A stretch of DNA of 23,524 bases from a virus. The notes under the pieces were generated by a model that was given only the letters and a program-made list of their open reading frames with translations, made no database searches and had not been told where the DNA came from. Of the stretch, positions 7,901-14,781 are shown in pieces; position 1 is the stretch's first letter, and every line of letters starts with the position of its first letter. Both the position numbers and the translations under genes were made by a program. The stretch is taken from positions 1-23,524 of the IMG/VR virus record IMGVR_UViG_3300006190_000014. One strand, written 5' to 3'.

Positions 7901-8889
7901 GGTTGCGGTGGTGGTGGTCCTGGATAATGTCTACCGTCTTGTATCGTCGGTGTATTGTCTATTAAGCTTGAAAGATGCCTTCCATTAAATAAACTAGGTG
8001 CAGGTGCTCCTGGGTACATACTATACTCTAATCCAGCTGATGTATAGTCAGTTTGCTGTGGTTCTTTATTTAATATAAACCCTGAAGCAAATGTATTATC
8101 AAGCCAATCAGCAGTACCTAGTTGTGCATATGGTGACAAATCTGCTTGTTGTAGTGGTAATATTATATCTTGATTCCAGGTATCATTTATTGAGCTATCA
8201 GTAAACCTACCATCAGGTGCAGTTAAGCTATCATCTATTCCACTTGACTCATGTCTACCACTTAATGTTGTTGCTGCATCATCAATTCCACTTGACTCAT
8301 GTCTTCCTGTTTGAGTTGTTAGTGTATCACTAACTCCACTCGATTCATGCCTACCGTCTGGTGTAGTTAAGCCGTCGTCTACACCACTTGATTCATGTCT
8401 ACCTGTTTGAGTAGTTGCTCCGTCATCAATACCGCTAGATTCATGTCTACCAGTTAATGCAGAACTTATTGGTGCTGTATTACTGTTTTGATTATTAGCA
8501 CCTAATGTAGATGTTAAAGGTGCTGTATTGCTTGTTTGATTGTTTGCACCAAGTAATGAACTTAATGGTGCTGTATTACTTGTTTGGTTATTTGCACCAA
8601 GTACTGAGTTTAATGGTGCTATGTTTGATGATTCATGCCTACCTTGATTAGATAAAGTTATAGATGGTATATCCGATTTCATTGCAGTTGCAAAGTTAGC
8701 AAATGGTATTGGAAACACATCTGATTTCATACGAGTAGTAAATGCTGCGAACCCCATTGGTGCTATATCCGACTTCATATTAGTACTAAACGCAGAGAAA
8801 CTCATAGGAGAAATTAGAGATTCCTCATGTCTACCTAATAGTGTTCCAGGTATATTTATTTGATTTGGTATGTTATCTTCTATCGCCAT
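4939..8889 (-). CDS. Giant baseplate protein: N-terminal 16-residue repeats, C-terminal tube-initiator-like domain
   Basis: Protein of 1316 residues with at least three parts. Residues 19-242 are 14 tandem 16-residue repeats; residues 338-432 hold two copies of a 50-52 residue repeat (DATGFT...QFQG...YTYPDS) with a weaker third copy near 548-565; residues about 1116-1280 form a compact domain with VRFRAYVSDISD, W-SKASYIGRPDQVHNY, then R-LSFTLKFAA and LTYVIIGDG. That last pattern (F-A-I-d-I-s-W-GR-d-Y-R-x-I-s-F) is typical of proteins that cap or initiate the tail tube, such as T4 gp48/gp54. T4 gp48 and gp54 are only about 320-365 residues, so most of this protein is extra. Its ATG overlaps the tape measure stop by one base (TAATG), implying coupled synthesis. 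The middle region (about 580-1100) is unassigned, with glycine-rich stretches. Tube-initiator role is inference; virion structural nature is strong. Confidence 0.88.
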   Translation of the reverse strand: MAIEDNIPNQINIPGTLLGRHEESLISPMSFSAFSTNMKSDIAPMGFAAFTTRMKSDVFPIPFANFATAMKSDIPSITLSNQGRHESSNIAPLNSVLGANNQTSNTAPLSSLLGANNQTSNTAPLTSTLGANNQNSNTAPISSALTGRHESSGIDDGATTQTGRHESSGVDDGLTTPDGRHESSGVSDTLTTQTGRHESSGIDDAATTLSGRHESSGIDDSLTAPDGRFTDSSINDTWNQDIILPLQQADLSPYAQLGTADWLDNTFASGFILNKEPQQTDYTSAGLEYSMYPGAPAPSLFNGRHLSSLIDNTPTIQDGRHYPGPPPPQPTIDITTGVDFFGFNTDATGFTIQNSLLDSQFQGITGQNYTYPDSQGLGFGSVDSSQGVNFLDIPNLDATGFTTFFDTGIPTQFQGATTSDYTYPDSHGLGYGLIGNSLFTNTYPTPYTTPLFPDGFVENQSIEDSQFSLESFAGGGKIGLEAEGFKHATFGGVQGQVPIMGNNPTGLGSFTSGGATSGDIGIINAFDDTTSGAKGFTPQMFDLALPKTQFNGVAGTPGSLEYTYPTDVGPAGIGRLMYDVPFADAGNPYGGEYSAALTQQIPTNPLIQINKGFEISPGGYNLYDAAPDRLHFHEGNKYQESLGNFSTTITLNGGHPKSILADFASREGSPTPLDNMKVLIPGNTGPVGAGSVIAKYTSMDGYPNYNTQNLSYSSAGVLNQREGFVRNELISRWEDFDYNKSELYGHDITFGGYGDDPKGLKSYKEPHIIRDIGKKWNGFSNEGTPFDEGAFRGGFLTLANRAVLDVVRNTKHIIEDPIKGLLWGLKQIGLQASNPKVETEMLFLGRRTRVFNLGVGLLVNMLTGPFGIKLYRHGILNGIGEGDSTYEKAVKAHGGISPYDSDRPLDGKASVGKGGGNRLVQLKDELLFAGSANGAGGFLGLGNLLGYEGQKIDLLSDNVLGGPKSLYGIGGTTIRRYDNSTQHNNGDPYLDENSTTAGGLSSLLGKYLTLDHSGLETMAFATNGNPYKAHDFRNELVKFDNDNLSVTAGEQAFPYEEYSREALFGYTRYDNTRDRTIQEGGNQLFNLEHGVDNFTDFDQDYTDDVDKVGNHRDMIKLIIHDIPQDKKVRFRAYVSDISDTITPEWSKASYIGRPDQVHNYTSATRQLSFTLKFAALSRNSMIPMYQKVNYLYGLCYPHLTKGLPNQAVAETMTSPLVRLTLGDWLHKTPGYFDSMTTTIDNDYSWDINLEEDPNGTAQLPQILSVALTYVIIGDGPHLSAIQTVGTDKISGIHIGGGVSNATADGKFFAELPIESE
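7594..7878 (-). repeat. Two-copy 50-52 residue coding repeat
   Basis: Two consecutive copies inside the giant baseplate protein, residues 338-380 and 388-432. Each reads V(D/N)F, then DATGFT, then (S/T)QFQG, then YTYPDS(Q/H)GLG(F/Y)G. The shared landmarks are 50-52 residues apart. A third, diverged copy of the QFxG to YTYP part sits at residues 548-565 (7195-7248). The function is unknown. Confidence 0.85.
8164..8835 (-). repeat. 48-bp tandem coding repeat, 14 copies in three subfamilies
   Basis: In-frame repeat of exactly 16 codons, unbroken in register over residues 19-242. Copies start at residues 19, 35, 51, 67, 83, 99, 115, 131, 147, 163, 179, 195, 211 and 227. The first four carry MKSD-type units with a PMxFxxF centre, copies 6-8 are ANNQTSNTAPLSSLLG-like, and copies 9-13 are GRHESSGIDD-like; copies 1, 5 and 14 are mixed forms. 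On the plus strand the GRHESS boxes show as a catg(t/c)ct(a/t)cc motif at 8251, 8299, 8347, 8395 and 8443, each exactly 48 bases apart. One more isolated unit (GRHLSSLIDNTPTIQD) appears at residue 303. Confidence 0.97.
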
Positions 8890-11800
8890 TATGCTCTATA
8901 ATTTGATTCATTAACTGCAGCTGATACTTTAGCTCCATCCATAAATACGTCACCTTTTTGACTCGTTACCATTATTAATTTTTCTAATAATTCTTCTACT
9001 TTACTCTTACCACCTGTACTTGTATTTGTATTTTGAGTGATATTACCTTTTTTAGCTATCAAGTTATCGTCTTGATGTGTTTCGATCATTTGACCATCTT
9101 TAGTTAAGATCATGTCATTTACTTTAGTAACAGGTGATTTAGCAGTTATACCACCTCTTTCTCCAAAAGCATCTTCTCCACTGAGCATTTTCTTATCTAA
9201 TCCCATGTTCATTTTAGCTTCATCACTGACTTTCCCACCTCTAGGTACTTCAAATCCTGGATCTCCTTCTATTGCAAATCCATGGCCAGGGTCCTCAGGA
9301 TTTTCAAATACAAGCTTTCTAGCTTCATTACCTATATTTAGGTATTCTACTGCATGGAATCCAGCACCTATTACAGAAGCAGTTTTAGTACCTTGAATAC
9401 CTAACTTGGTTGCTGCTGCTGCATAACCAGCTCCTGGGATAGCTGCTGCTGCAGAGAGTGCTGCATGAGCATAATGACCCTCTCTAGTGTATGCTGCTGC
9501 GTTAATTAAATCGAAAAAATTACCTACTACTGGAATCAAACCCATTAAATCAAGCGCTAAATGCATACCAGGAGACATTTTAGAATCATCGTCCATCGTT
9601 CCACCCAAAGTCCTACCTCGTATAAACTCCTGTATCTCTTCTTGACTCATACCAGATGAATGCATTTTTGATATTTGAGGACCCATATCTCTCATTTTCA
9701 TATCCGCTTTCGACATACCTTTATAAGGGTTCTTTAGAGTTCGTGTACCTCCGAAATCATGATCGAATCCGTGTTTACCTGTGTCAACCATTTTATTAAT
9801 CCAATTATCTTTTCGGATATCTTGTGTATAACTGATTCTATCACCACCTTTAGTATTACTAGTTGATAAAGGAAATATTTCACCTGATGGTTTAGTTGGT
9901 ACATTTTCTAAAGGAACACCGTATGGACCAACAGTACCTCCTTTTTCAAATTTATTAGTAACACCTCCATCTCCAAATGCAACTCCTCCTCCAGCTTCAT
10001 TCATCTGTGATAGTGTGTTTTTAAACATTGAAGTAGAACGTTTATTTATTACTGCTTCACCACCTTCCATCTCACCAAATGGAGTTTGAATACCCCCTGA
10101 TGCATGTGAAGGTCCATTAAGTAATCCACCGTCTGCTAGTTTTTTTTCTACTTTATCAACATTTGTGACTTTCATTACCTTACCACCATCTATAGTGGTG
10201 ATAGCTTCATCAACTTTCATTTTCTTATTTGTTGCAATTATATTTTTATTTACAATTTTAGTTTGTTCAGCTAGCTCAGTATTCAAGTTCGTTTGAATAT
10301 CCTTTTTTAGATAATGAATAACATCTTCAATAACATCAGCTGTAAGTCCGTCGTCAGTTACAAATGCATTAATTTCAGTACCTGCTCCTTGCAATGCTTT
10401 AGCAATTTGAGCATCAGTGAATTCTAACCCAGTAGATTCATCAATCAATTGCTTTGCTAAGGTATGAAATTCATCTCGGAAAAGATTGACTGCATCACCG
10501 GTGAAATATGCATTTACACCATCAACTGCATCTCTTTTCCCATTAACCCCTTCAACAAATGCTTCTATATCAGCTCTACTTACTAGATCAAGACTACTAA
10601 TTTCACTCTGTCTATTCTCTATACCCATCTGCCTTCCACTATAACCAGATTCTTCGTTTAACCTATCTATCTCATTCTGTTTAGCTTTTGCAAAGTTGTC
10701 TAGTTTTGTAGTAGCTCCTCGGGTTGCAATATTCATCAAGTCGATGTCACTTGCACCATTTCTAACATGCTTGTTCCATTCATTCTCAGTAACATAACCT
10801 GCCTTTATAACTTTGTCTTTAAATGTCTTTAAACCTTCTTTAGATAAATCATCTGTACCGCCTGATAATTCCTTGAAGCTAGCTATAATACTAGAATGAA
10901 CTTTCTTTTCAGCGTACATCATCTTATTTGATTCAACTCTCTGCATACGGTTCATCTGCTCCTGCTGACGTTGTAAATTCTTACGTGATTTATCTAATTC
11001 ATCATCAAATATACCAGTTTCTGCAACTAAATGTCCTCCTATATATCCAATAGCAGCTCCAACACCTGTTCCAATACCAGGTAGAATCATAGTTCCAATT
11101 GCAGCACCAAGAGCTGCTCCACCTAAGCCTGATTTAGCTGCACCCTTTTCTCTACCAGATGCATCACCTTTTAAAGTTGCTACATCGTAAATTCCTTTTC
11201 CAATAATTGCTGCTCCTGCTAATCCTCCCATTAAAGCTCCTCCTGCAGATGAACTTAATCCTCCCATACCTTTTACACTGGCTTTTCCAAACATTTTAGA
11301 GCCTACATTTTGCATTACTCCACCTCCAAACTTGTTACCTTTAAGTCGCAAATCTGGTGTACCATCAGATTTTAACCCACCGCTCAACATTTTCTTCAAC
11401 CCACCAAACATACTTGACATTCCTCCACCCATCGATACAAACATAGGTGTAAGTGGTGAAGAACCTAGAAGTAACTTAGTACCTAAAAGTACTGCAATAC
11501 CTTTTCCGATTGTTTTACCAACACCCTCAGCTTTTCCATAGCTTCCAGAAAAATCTTTTGAAGCAAAACTTTTTAAGAATCCTCCTATTGCACCTCCTGA
11601 TAGTTTATCAATAAATGATGCAACTCCCATAACAGCATCTTTAATACCTATAATAACACCTTTAATAGTGAATAGTACATTTTTAAATCCAGTTTTAAAA
11701 GCTTTAGATTCTAAAAATGTAAAGAATGTAGCTTCTAATTCTTTTAACCCAGTACCAAATACATCTAAGAATAAATCACCTATAACTACAGCTATACGTT

Positions 11801-13418
11801 CCATCACACCCAACCCTGCATCAAGTTTGCCTAACATTGGCAATGCTTTTTCAGCTAACTTGTATTGCTTATCTACTAGATCGTGTTTCATCTCAGCATG
11901 CTTTGCTTCCTTTTCTCGCTGATCAGTTGTTTTCTGCAATTGTCCTACTGTAAGCCCTACAGCTGAAGCTAGAGCTCTTTGTTGGTAAGGCATCATTTTA
12001 TTAAATTTATCTAGACCTCCAACCTGCCTCATTACCTCTTCCATTGCTCCAGCTTCATCACCTTGCATAGCTAACATTCTAGCTTTTTGGAAATTAAGAT
12101 CCATCCCAGTGATTAATTGAGCTTCCATTTCTTTTTCTATAGATGTCTCAAAATCTAGTAAACCTTCAGACACTTTAGCCATATCATCTAAAGTTAAACC
12201 TAAACGCCTAGCTTGAACTGCAGATTTAGCTAGTTCGTCAGCTGAACCGCTAAACGTAGCTAAGGTATCACCTGAAGCAGCAGCTATATCTTGAAACACC
12301 TGCTGTGGATTTAAACCTGCTTGTTCTGCCATTTGATAAGTCAAATCAGTCATATTGACAGCAGCTTCACTTGATTGACCGTTTACCATCATAAAATTAC
12401 TAAGAACTTTAGCTGATGATTCATCACTTAATCCGATCGATAATTTTAACTCGGCCATAGTTTTAACTAGATCACCGGTTACATAATCAACTTTACCCAT
12501 TTCATCACCTAGTGCTACTATTGCATCAACTGATCCTTCGAGGCTACTAGAGAATCCTTCTCCCATTTCATAGAAACGCTTTTTAATTAAATCAGCTTTC
12601 TGTAATATCTTATCTTGGTAAGGGCCTGCTCCAGCTAGTTTTTTATTAACTCGATCCATCTCTTCTGCTAACTCGTTACCACGTTGACGCATGGTTTCAA
12701 ATCTTTGCAATCCAATTGCAAGTAGACCAGTAAATAGTGTTAATGGATTAGTAACTATATCTTTTAAAGTGTTAAATATTTGACCAGCGGCTCCTAACTG
12801 GCCATCTATCGCTTCTTTTATATTATTCTGTATTTTTTCTTGTTTATCAAGAACTTCTGTTTTTTTAGAAAGAGTCTTAAACTGAGTTTCTAATGTACCT
12901 AGTTCATCCATTCGCTGCTTCTGCATTGCAGATAAGCCTTTACTTTCACGTTGCTGTAATGAGTCAATTTCAGATCTAATACTTTTAATCTTATCTTCAA
13001 AAGGAATCCGTTGCTTCATGAAATTATTAAGCTCACTTGCTCGTTCAGCTACCTGAGCTGCTGCAGAGTTATAATCATCATAATCACTTATAGTTTTTTC
13101 TAAGATATTTCTATCCTCTCGCTTCATATCTAAAAGATTTTGTGTTTGAAGTGAAATAGATTTTAATTTATTATCTTGGACTTTTAAAAGATTTAAAGTT
13201 TTTTTCTCTATACCATGTAATGCGTCAGCTTCCATATACATCTTCTGCTGTAAATCTGATATATTTTCATAAGCAGTCGCCATATCGTGAACTTGATCTA
13301 ACTGTTTACCGGTTAAATCAATGTTCTTTTTATGTTCATTTGCAACCTTCGGACCTGACTGATTATAAGCATCAGGTCCAACACCTTTTACAATATTTCT
13401 ACTATTCTTTTTAGCCAT
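8889..13418 (-). CDS. Tail tape measure protein
   Basis: Protein of 1509 residues that sets tail length and fills the tube before DNA injection. Residues 30-215 are mostly charged and helical (coiled-coil-like, e.g. the EKIQNN and QQRESKG segments). A hydrophobic stretch follows near 225-240 (LTLFTGLLAIGLQ). A glycine/alanine-rich hydrophobic block spans about 729-801 (LMGGLAGAAIIG and ILPGIGTGVGAAIGYIGG). Residues about 1095-1135 hold DGGLLNGPSHASGGI and GGEAVINKRST, a signature seen in many phage tape measure proteins. Residues about 1285-1337 are a second hydrophobic segment (see findings). It is the longest gene and lies between tube/chaperone candidates and baseplate genes, as expected. 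T4 gp29 is 590 residues; this one predicts a long tail. No peptidase or muramidase motif was recognised. The 78-residue gene ends 9 bases upstream of its start. Confidence 0.95.
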   Translation of the reverse strand: MAKKNSRNIVKGVGPDAYNQSGPKVANEHKKNIDLTGKQLDQVHDMATAYENISDLQQKMYMEADALHGIEKKTLNLLKVQDNKLKSISLQTQNLLDMKREDRNILEKTISDYDDYNSAAAQVAERASELNNFMKQRIPFEDKIKSIRSEIDSLQQRESKGLSAMQKQRMDELGTLETQFKTLSKKTEVLDKQEKIQNNIKEAIDGQLGAAGQIFNTLKDIVTNPLTLFTGLLAIGLQRFETMRQRGNELAEEMDRVNKKLAGAGPYQDKILQKADLIKKRFYEMGEGFSSSLEGSVDAIVALGDEMGKVDYVTGDLVKTMAELKLSIGLSDESSAKVLSNFMMVNGQSSEAAVNMTDLTYQMAEQAGLNPQQVFQDIAAASGDTLATFSGSADELAKSAVQARRLGLTLDDMAKVSEGLLDFETSIEKEMEAQLITGMDLNFQKARMLAMQGDEAGAMEEVMRQVGGLDKFNKMMPYQQRALASAVGLTVGQLQKTTDQREKEAKHAEMKHDLVDKQYKLAEKALPMLGKLDAGLGVMERIAVVIGDLFLDVFGTGLKELEATFFTFLESKAFKTGFKNVLFTIKGVIIGIKDAVMGVASFIDKLSGGAIGGFLKSFASKDFSGSYGKAEGVGKTIGKGIAVLLGTKLLLGSSPLTPMFVSMGGGMSSMFGGLKKMLSGGLKSDGTPDLRLKGNKFGGGVMQNVGSKMFGKASVKGMGGLSSSAGGALMGGLAGAAIIGKGIYDVATLKGDASGREKGAAKSGLGGAALGAAIGTMILPGIGTGVGAAIGYIGGHLVAETGIFDDELDKSRKNLQRQQEQMNRMQRVESNKMMYAEKKVHSSIIASFKELSGGTDDLSKEGLKTFKDKVIKAGYVTENEWNKHVRNGASDIDLMNIATRGATTKLDNFAKAKQNEIDRLNEESGYSGRQMGIENRQSEISSLDLVSRADIEAFVEGVNGKRDAVDGVNAYFTGDAVNLFRDEFHTLAKQLIDESTGLEFTDAQIAKALQGAGTEINAFVTDDGLTADVIEDVIHYLKKDIQTNLNTELAEQTKIVNKNIIATNKKMKVDEAITTIDGGKVMKVTNVDKVEKKLADGGLLNGPSHASGGIQTPFGEMEGGEAVINKRSTSMFKNTLSQMNEAGGGVAFGDGGVTNKFEKGGTVGPYGVPLENVPTKPSGEIFPLSTSNTKGGDRISYTQDIRKDNWINKMVDTGKHGFDHDFGGTRTLKNPYKGMSKADMKMRDMGPQISKMHSSGMSQEEIQEFIRGRTLGGTMDDDSKMSPGMHLALDLMGLIPVVGNFFDLINAAAYTREGHYAHAALSAAAAIPGAGYAAAATKLGIQGTKTASVIGAGFHAVEYLNIGNEARKLVFENPEDPGHGFAIEGDPGFEVPRGGKVSDEAKMNMGLDKKMLSGEDAFGERGGITAKSPVTKVNDMILTKDGQMIETHQDDNLIAKKGNITQNTNTSTGGKSKVEELLEKLIMVTSQKGDVFMDGAKVSAAVNESNYRA

Positions 13419-13427
13419 GATTATCTA

Positions 13428-13664
13428 CTAATTCCCTCTCATTCTTTTAAGATCAGATGGATCTAAATCACCATGAGTTCGTTTCATTTGCTGTTCCATT
13501 TCAGCAGCAGTTTTCTCAAGCTCTTTAGATAGTTTTAATAATTTTGGATTAGTTTTAATAGCTGCAAAATATTTTAGTTTCATTGCATTATTTTTACCTA
13601 ATAAGATTTTTAGCAGCCAATTAAAGGTGCTTTCACTTATAATAGTTTTCTTTGTATTTTTCAT
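13428..13664 (-). CDS. Small helical protein between chaperone candidate and tape measure
   Basis: Protein of 78 residues, unrecognised. It is almost wholly helix-forming and very basic at the start (MKNTKKTI), with a hydrophobic face (FNWLLKILLG) and a charged second half (LSKELEKTAAEMEQQMKR). No cysteines, signal peptide or membrane span. A good GGGAG ribosome site precedes the ATG by a short spacer. Its place directly before the tape measure gene suggests a tail assembly factor, perhaps one that binds the tape measure, but nothing in the sequence proves this. Confidence 0.7.
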   Translation of the reverse strand: MKNTKKTIISESTFNWLLKILLGKNNAMKLKYFAAIKTNPKLLKLSKELEKTAAEMEQQMKRTHGDLDPSDLKRMRGN

Positions 13665-13684
13665 AGGACTCCCTTTACATAGTT

Positions 13685-13704
13685 TTACATATATAAATAT
13701 GTAA
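13685..13704. repeat. 8-bp inverted repeat in intergenic gap
   Basis: Arms TTACATAT and ATATGTAA are perfect and separated by 4 bases, in the 52-base gap between the short +1-frame ORF and the 78-residue gene. The stem is nearly all A-T and no T-run follows on the coding strand, so it is a poor intrinsic terminator. It could be an operator, an mRNA processing site or a chance AT palindrome. Confidence 0.45.
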
Positions 13705-13716
13705 TACCTAGAAAAC

Positions 13717-13905
13717 CTACTGTTTTACCGTGGGGGGACTAAATATTTCTGACCTACCTGAAGAGTGATTATCAGAAGCTTTTTGAGCTTCAGCTCTCTC
13801 AGTATTAATCTTCTCTATCTGTTTAAGGTAAAACTGACGGAGGTACCTAGGCATATTATAAACTTCATCATGAGTAAATCCACCTTTACCGTAAAAGCAA
13901 AGCAT
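13717..13905 (-). CDS. Short ORF, probable C-terminal extension of the gp26-like protein by +1 frameshift
   Basis: From its first ATG this ORF encodes 62 residues (MLCFYGKGGFTHDEVYNMPR...), with a helical C-terminal half and a charged, serine/proline-rich end. The reading frame is open well upstream of that ATG: residues GLAPKHRALIHEEVF precede it, back to the T7 run at 13951-13957 inside the upstream gene. IHEEVFMLCFYGKGGF reads as one continuous helical unit that the ATG would cut in half, and the only ribosome-site candidate is a weak GAAGAAG. I therefore prefer synthesis as a fusion (about 338 residues) by a +1 shift from the 267-residue gene. The alternative is an independent 62-residue protein started at 13905. 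Either way its site between tube and tape measure genes points to tail assembly. Confidence 0.7.
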   Translation of the reverse strand: MLCFYGKGGFTHDEVYNMPRYLRQFYLKQIEKINTERAEAQKASDNHSSGRSEIFSPPTVKQ

Positions 13906-13930
13906 GAAAACTTCTTCATGAATTAAAGCT

Positions 13931-14734
13931 CTATGCTTCGGAGCTAGGCCAAAAAAAGCCGGCGTCGATAGGCATATCGACAGTCTCCGTATGTGAACAA
14001 CTATCGCATTCGAAGTTGAATTTAGTTATTACATCCGGAGCAGCTTCTCTCATATAATTACGTAATGCTAAAGAGTCTTGTGCAAATAATTCATTATCTA
14101 CAAAATCTCGTATAGCTTTTGTATCACGATTACCGTTGATAGCAACTATTTGATGTTTTAATCTAGTTGTAAGTGTTTTACCAGGTCCTTTTTTGTTTGC
14201 AAACTTGGCTAACCCTTTCATTTCACTTTCTAATGCTTTCTCACTTGTACCGTTCATTAATTGAAAAGTAATTGAAGATTTAGATAATGGTAATTCAAAT
14301 TCAAACTCAGATGAATTTTTTGTATATTTATCAAAAGGTAGTTCTTTATTTGATAGACTAGTAAGATCTATAGTTAGTTTATTAACTTCACCACATTTAG
14401 GACAGTTAAGATCAATTTCATAATCTTTACCATAACCTAATATTCTTGCAGCTATCATTACTGCATTTTTATCACCAACTAATATATCATCGTAATTAAT
14501 ATCTGATACTAGAAGTGCATTGATAAGTGTATCAATAACTTTACCTTGTCTAATAAGATTTGCGGATGTAAGAATATCTTCTTCTCGTGCAGTCATGTAT
14601 TTTAACTCTACTTGACCAGATGCCAAAGGGTGGTTTTCTGGATAGAACCACCCTTGGCTTGGAAGATCGATAAATTCGGTTGGAAATTTCTTTTTGTTTT
14701 CTTGTTTAGCCGTAACTTTAATGTTTTCGCTCAT
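13931..14734 (-). CDS. Zinc-ribbon tail assembly protein, T4 gp26-like (PF12322 type)
   Basis: Protein of 267 residues resembling the family annotated as T4 baseplate hub subunit gp26. The N-terminal motif FIDLPSQGWFYPENHPL followed by ELKYMTAREEDILTS (residues 21-57) is highly typical of that family. A split zinc ribbon is visible: Cys111-x2-Cys114 (CPKC) and Cys243-x2-Cys246 (CDSC). The C-terminus ends with MPIDAGFFWPSSEA. In T4, gp26 is needed for hub formation; in many other phages this family occupies the tail-chaperone slot between tube and tape measure, as here. An AAGGG-like ribosome site lies before the ATG. The TTT TTT TGG codons six residues before the stop create a T7 run where ribosomes may shift frame (separate entry). 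Confidence 0.88.
   Translation of the reverse strand: MSENIKVTAKQENKKKFPTEFIDLPSQGWFYPENHPLASGQVELKYMTAREEDILTSANLIRQGKVIDTLINALLVSDINYDDILVGDKNAVMIAARILGYGKDYEIDLNCPKCGEVNKLTIDLTSLSNKELPFDKYTKNSSEFEFELPLSKSSITFQLMNGTSEKALESEMKGLAKFANKKGPGKTLTTRLKHQIVAINGNRDTKAIRDFVDNELFAQDSLALRNYMREAAPDVITKFNFECDSCSHTETVDMPIDAGFFWPSSEA
13951..13957 (-). other. Candidate +1 ribosomal frameshift site (T7 run)
   Basis: On the coding strand GGC TTT TTT TGG encodes G-F-F-W near the end of the gp26-like gene. A +1 slip of the Phe tRNA on the T run gives TTT GGC CTA, entering the open frame of the next ORF with no stop codon before its end at 13717. A 5-bp hairpin (AGCTC/GAGCT, loop 9 bases, 13927-13945) lies just downstream. 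The slip is predicted, not shown. Confidence 0.5.
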
Positions 14735-14781
14735 AACTGTTTTCCCTTTATTTTTTAATTTAATATATGTTTATTAATATA

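Noticed and set aside
8164-8835. CRISPR-like array from regularly spaced repeats
   Set aside because: The repeats are 48 bp, in frame, coding and contiguous; there are no unique spacers of constant length and the variation is at the protein level. No cas gene is present.
8164-8835. Diversity-generating retroelement target
   Set aside because: No reverse transcriptase, no template repeat and no adenine-directed variation can be seen in the window; the repeat differences look like normal divergence after duplication.
13692-13699. TATAAATA on the plus strand as a functional late promoter
   Set aside because: All genes run the other way; in DNA this rich in A and T, an 8-base match is expected by chance. 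It is kept only as a low-interest observation with the palindrome.
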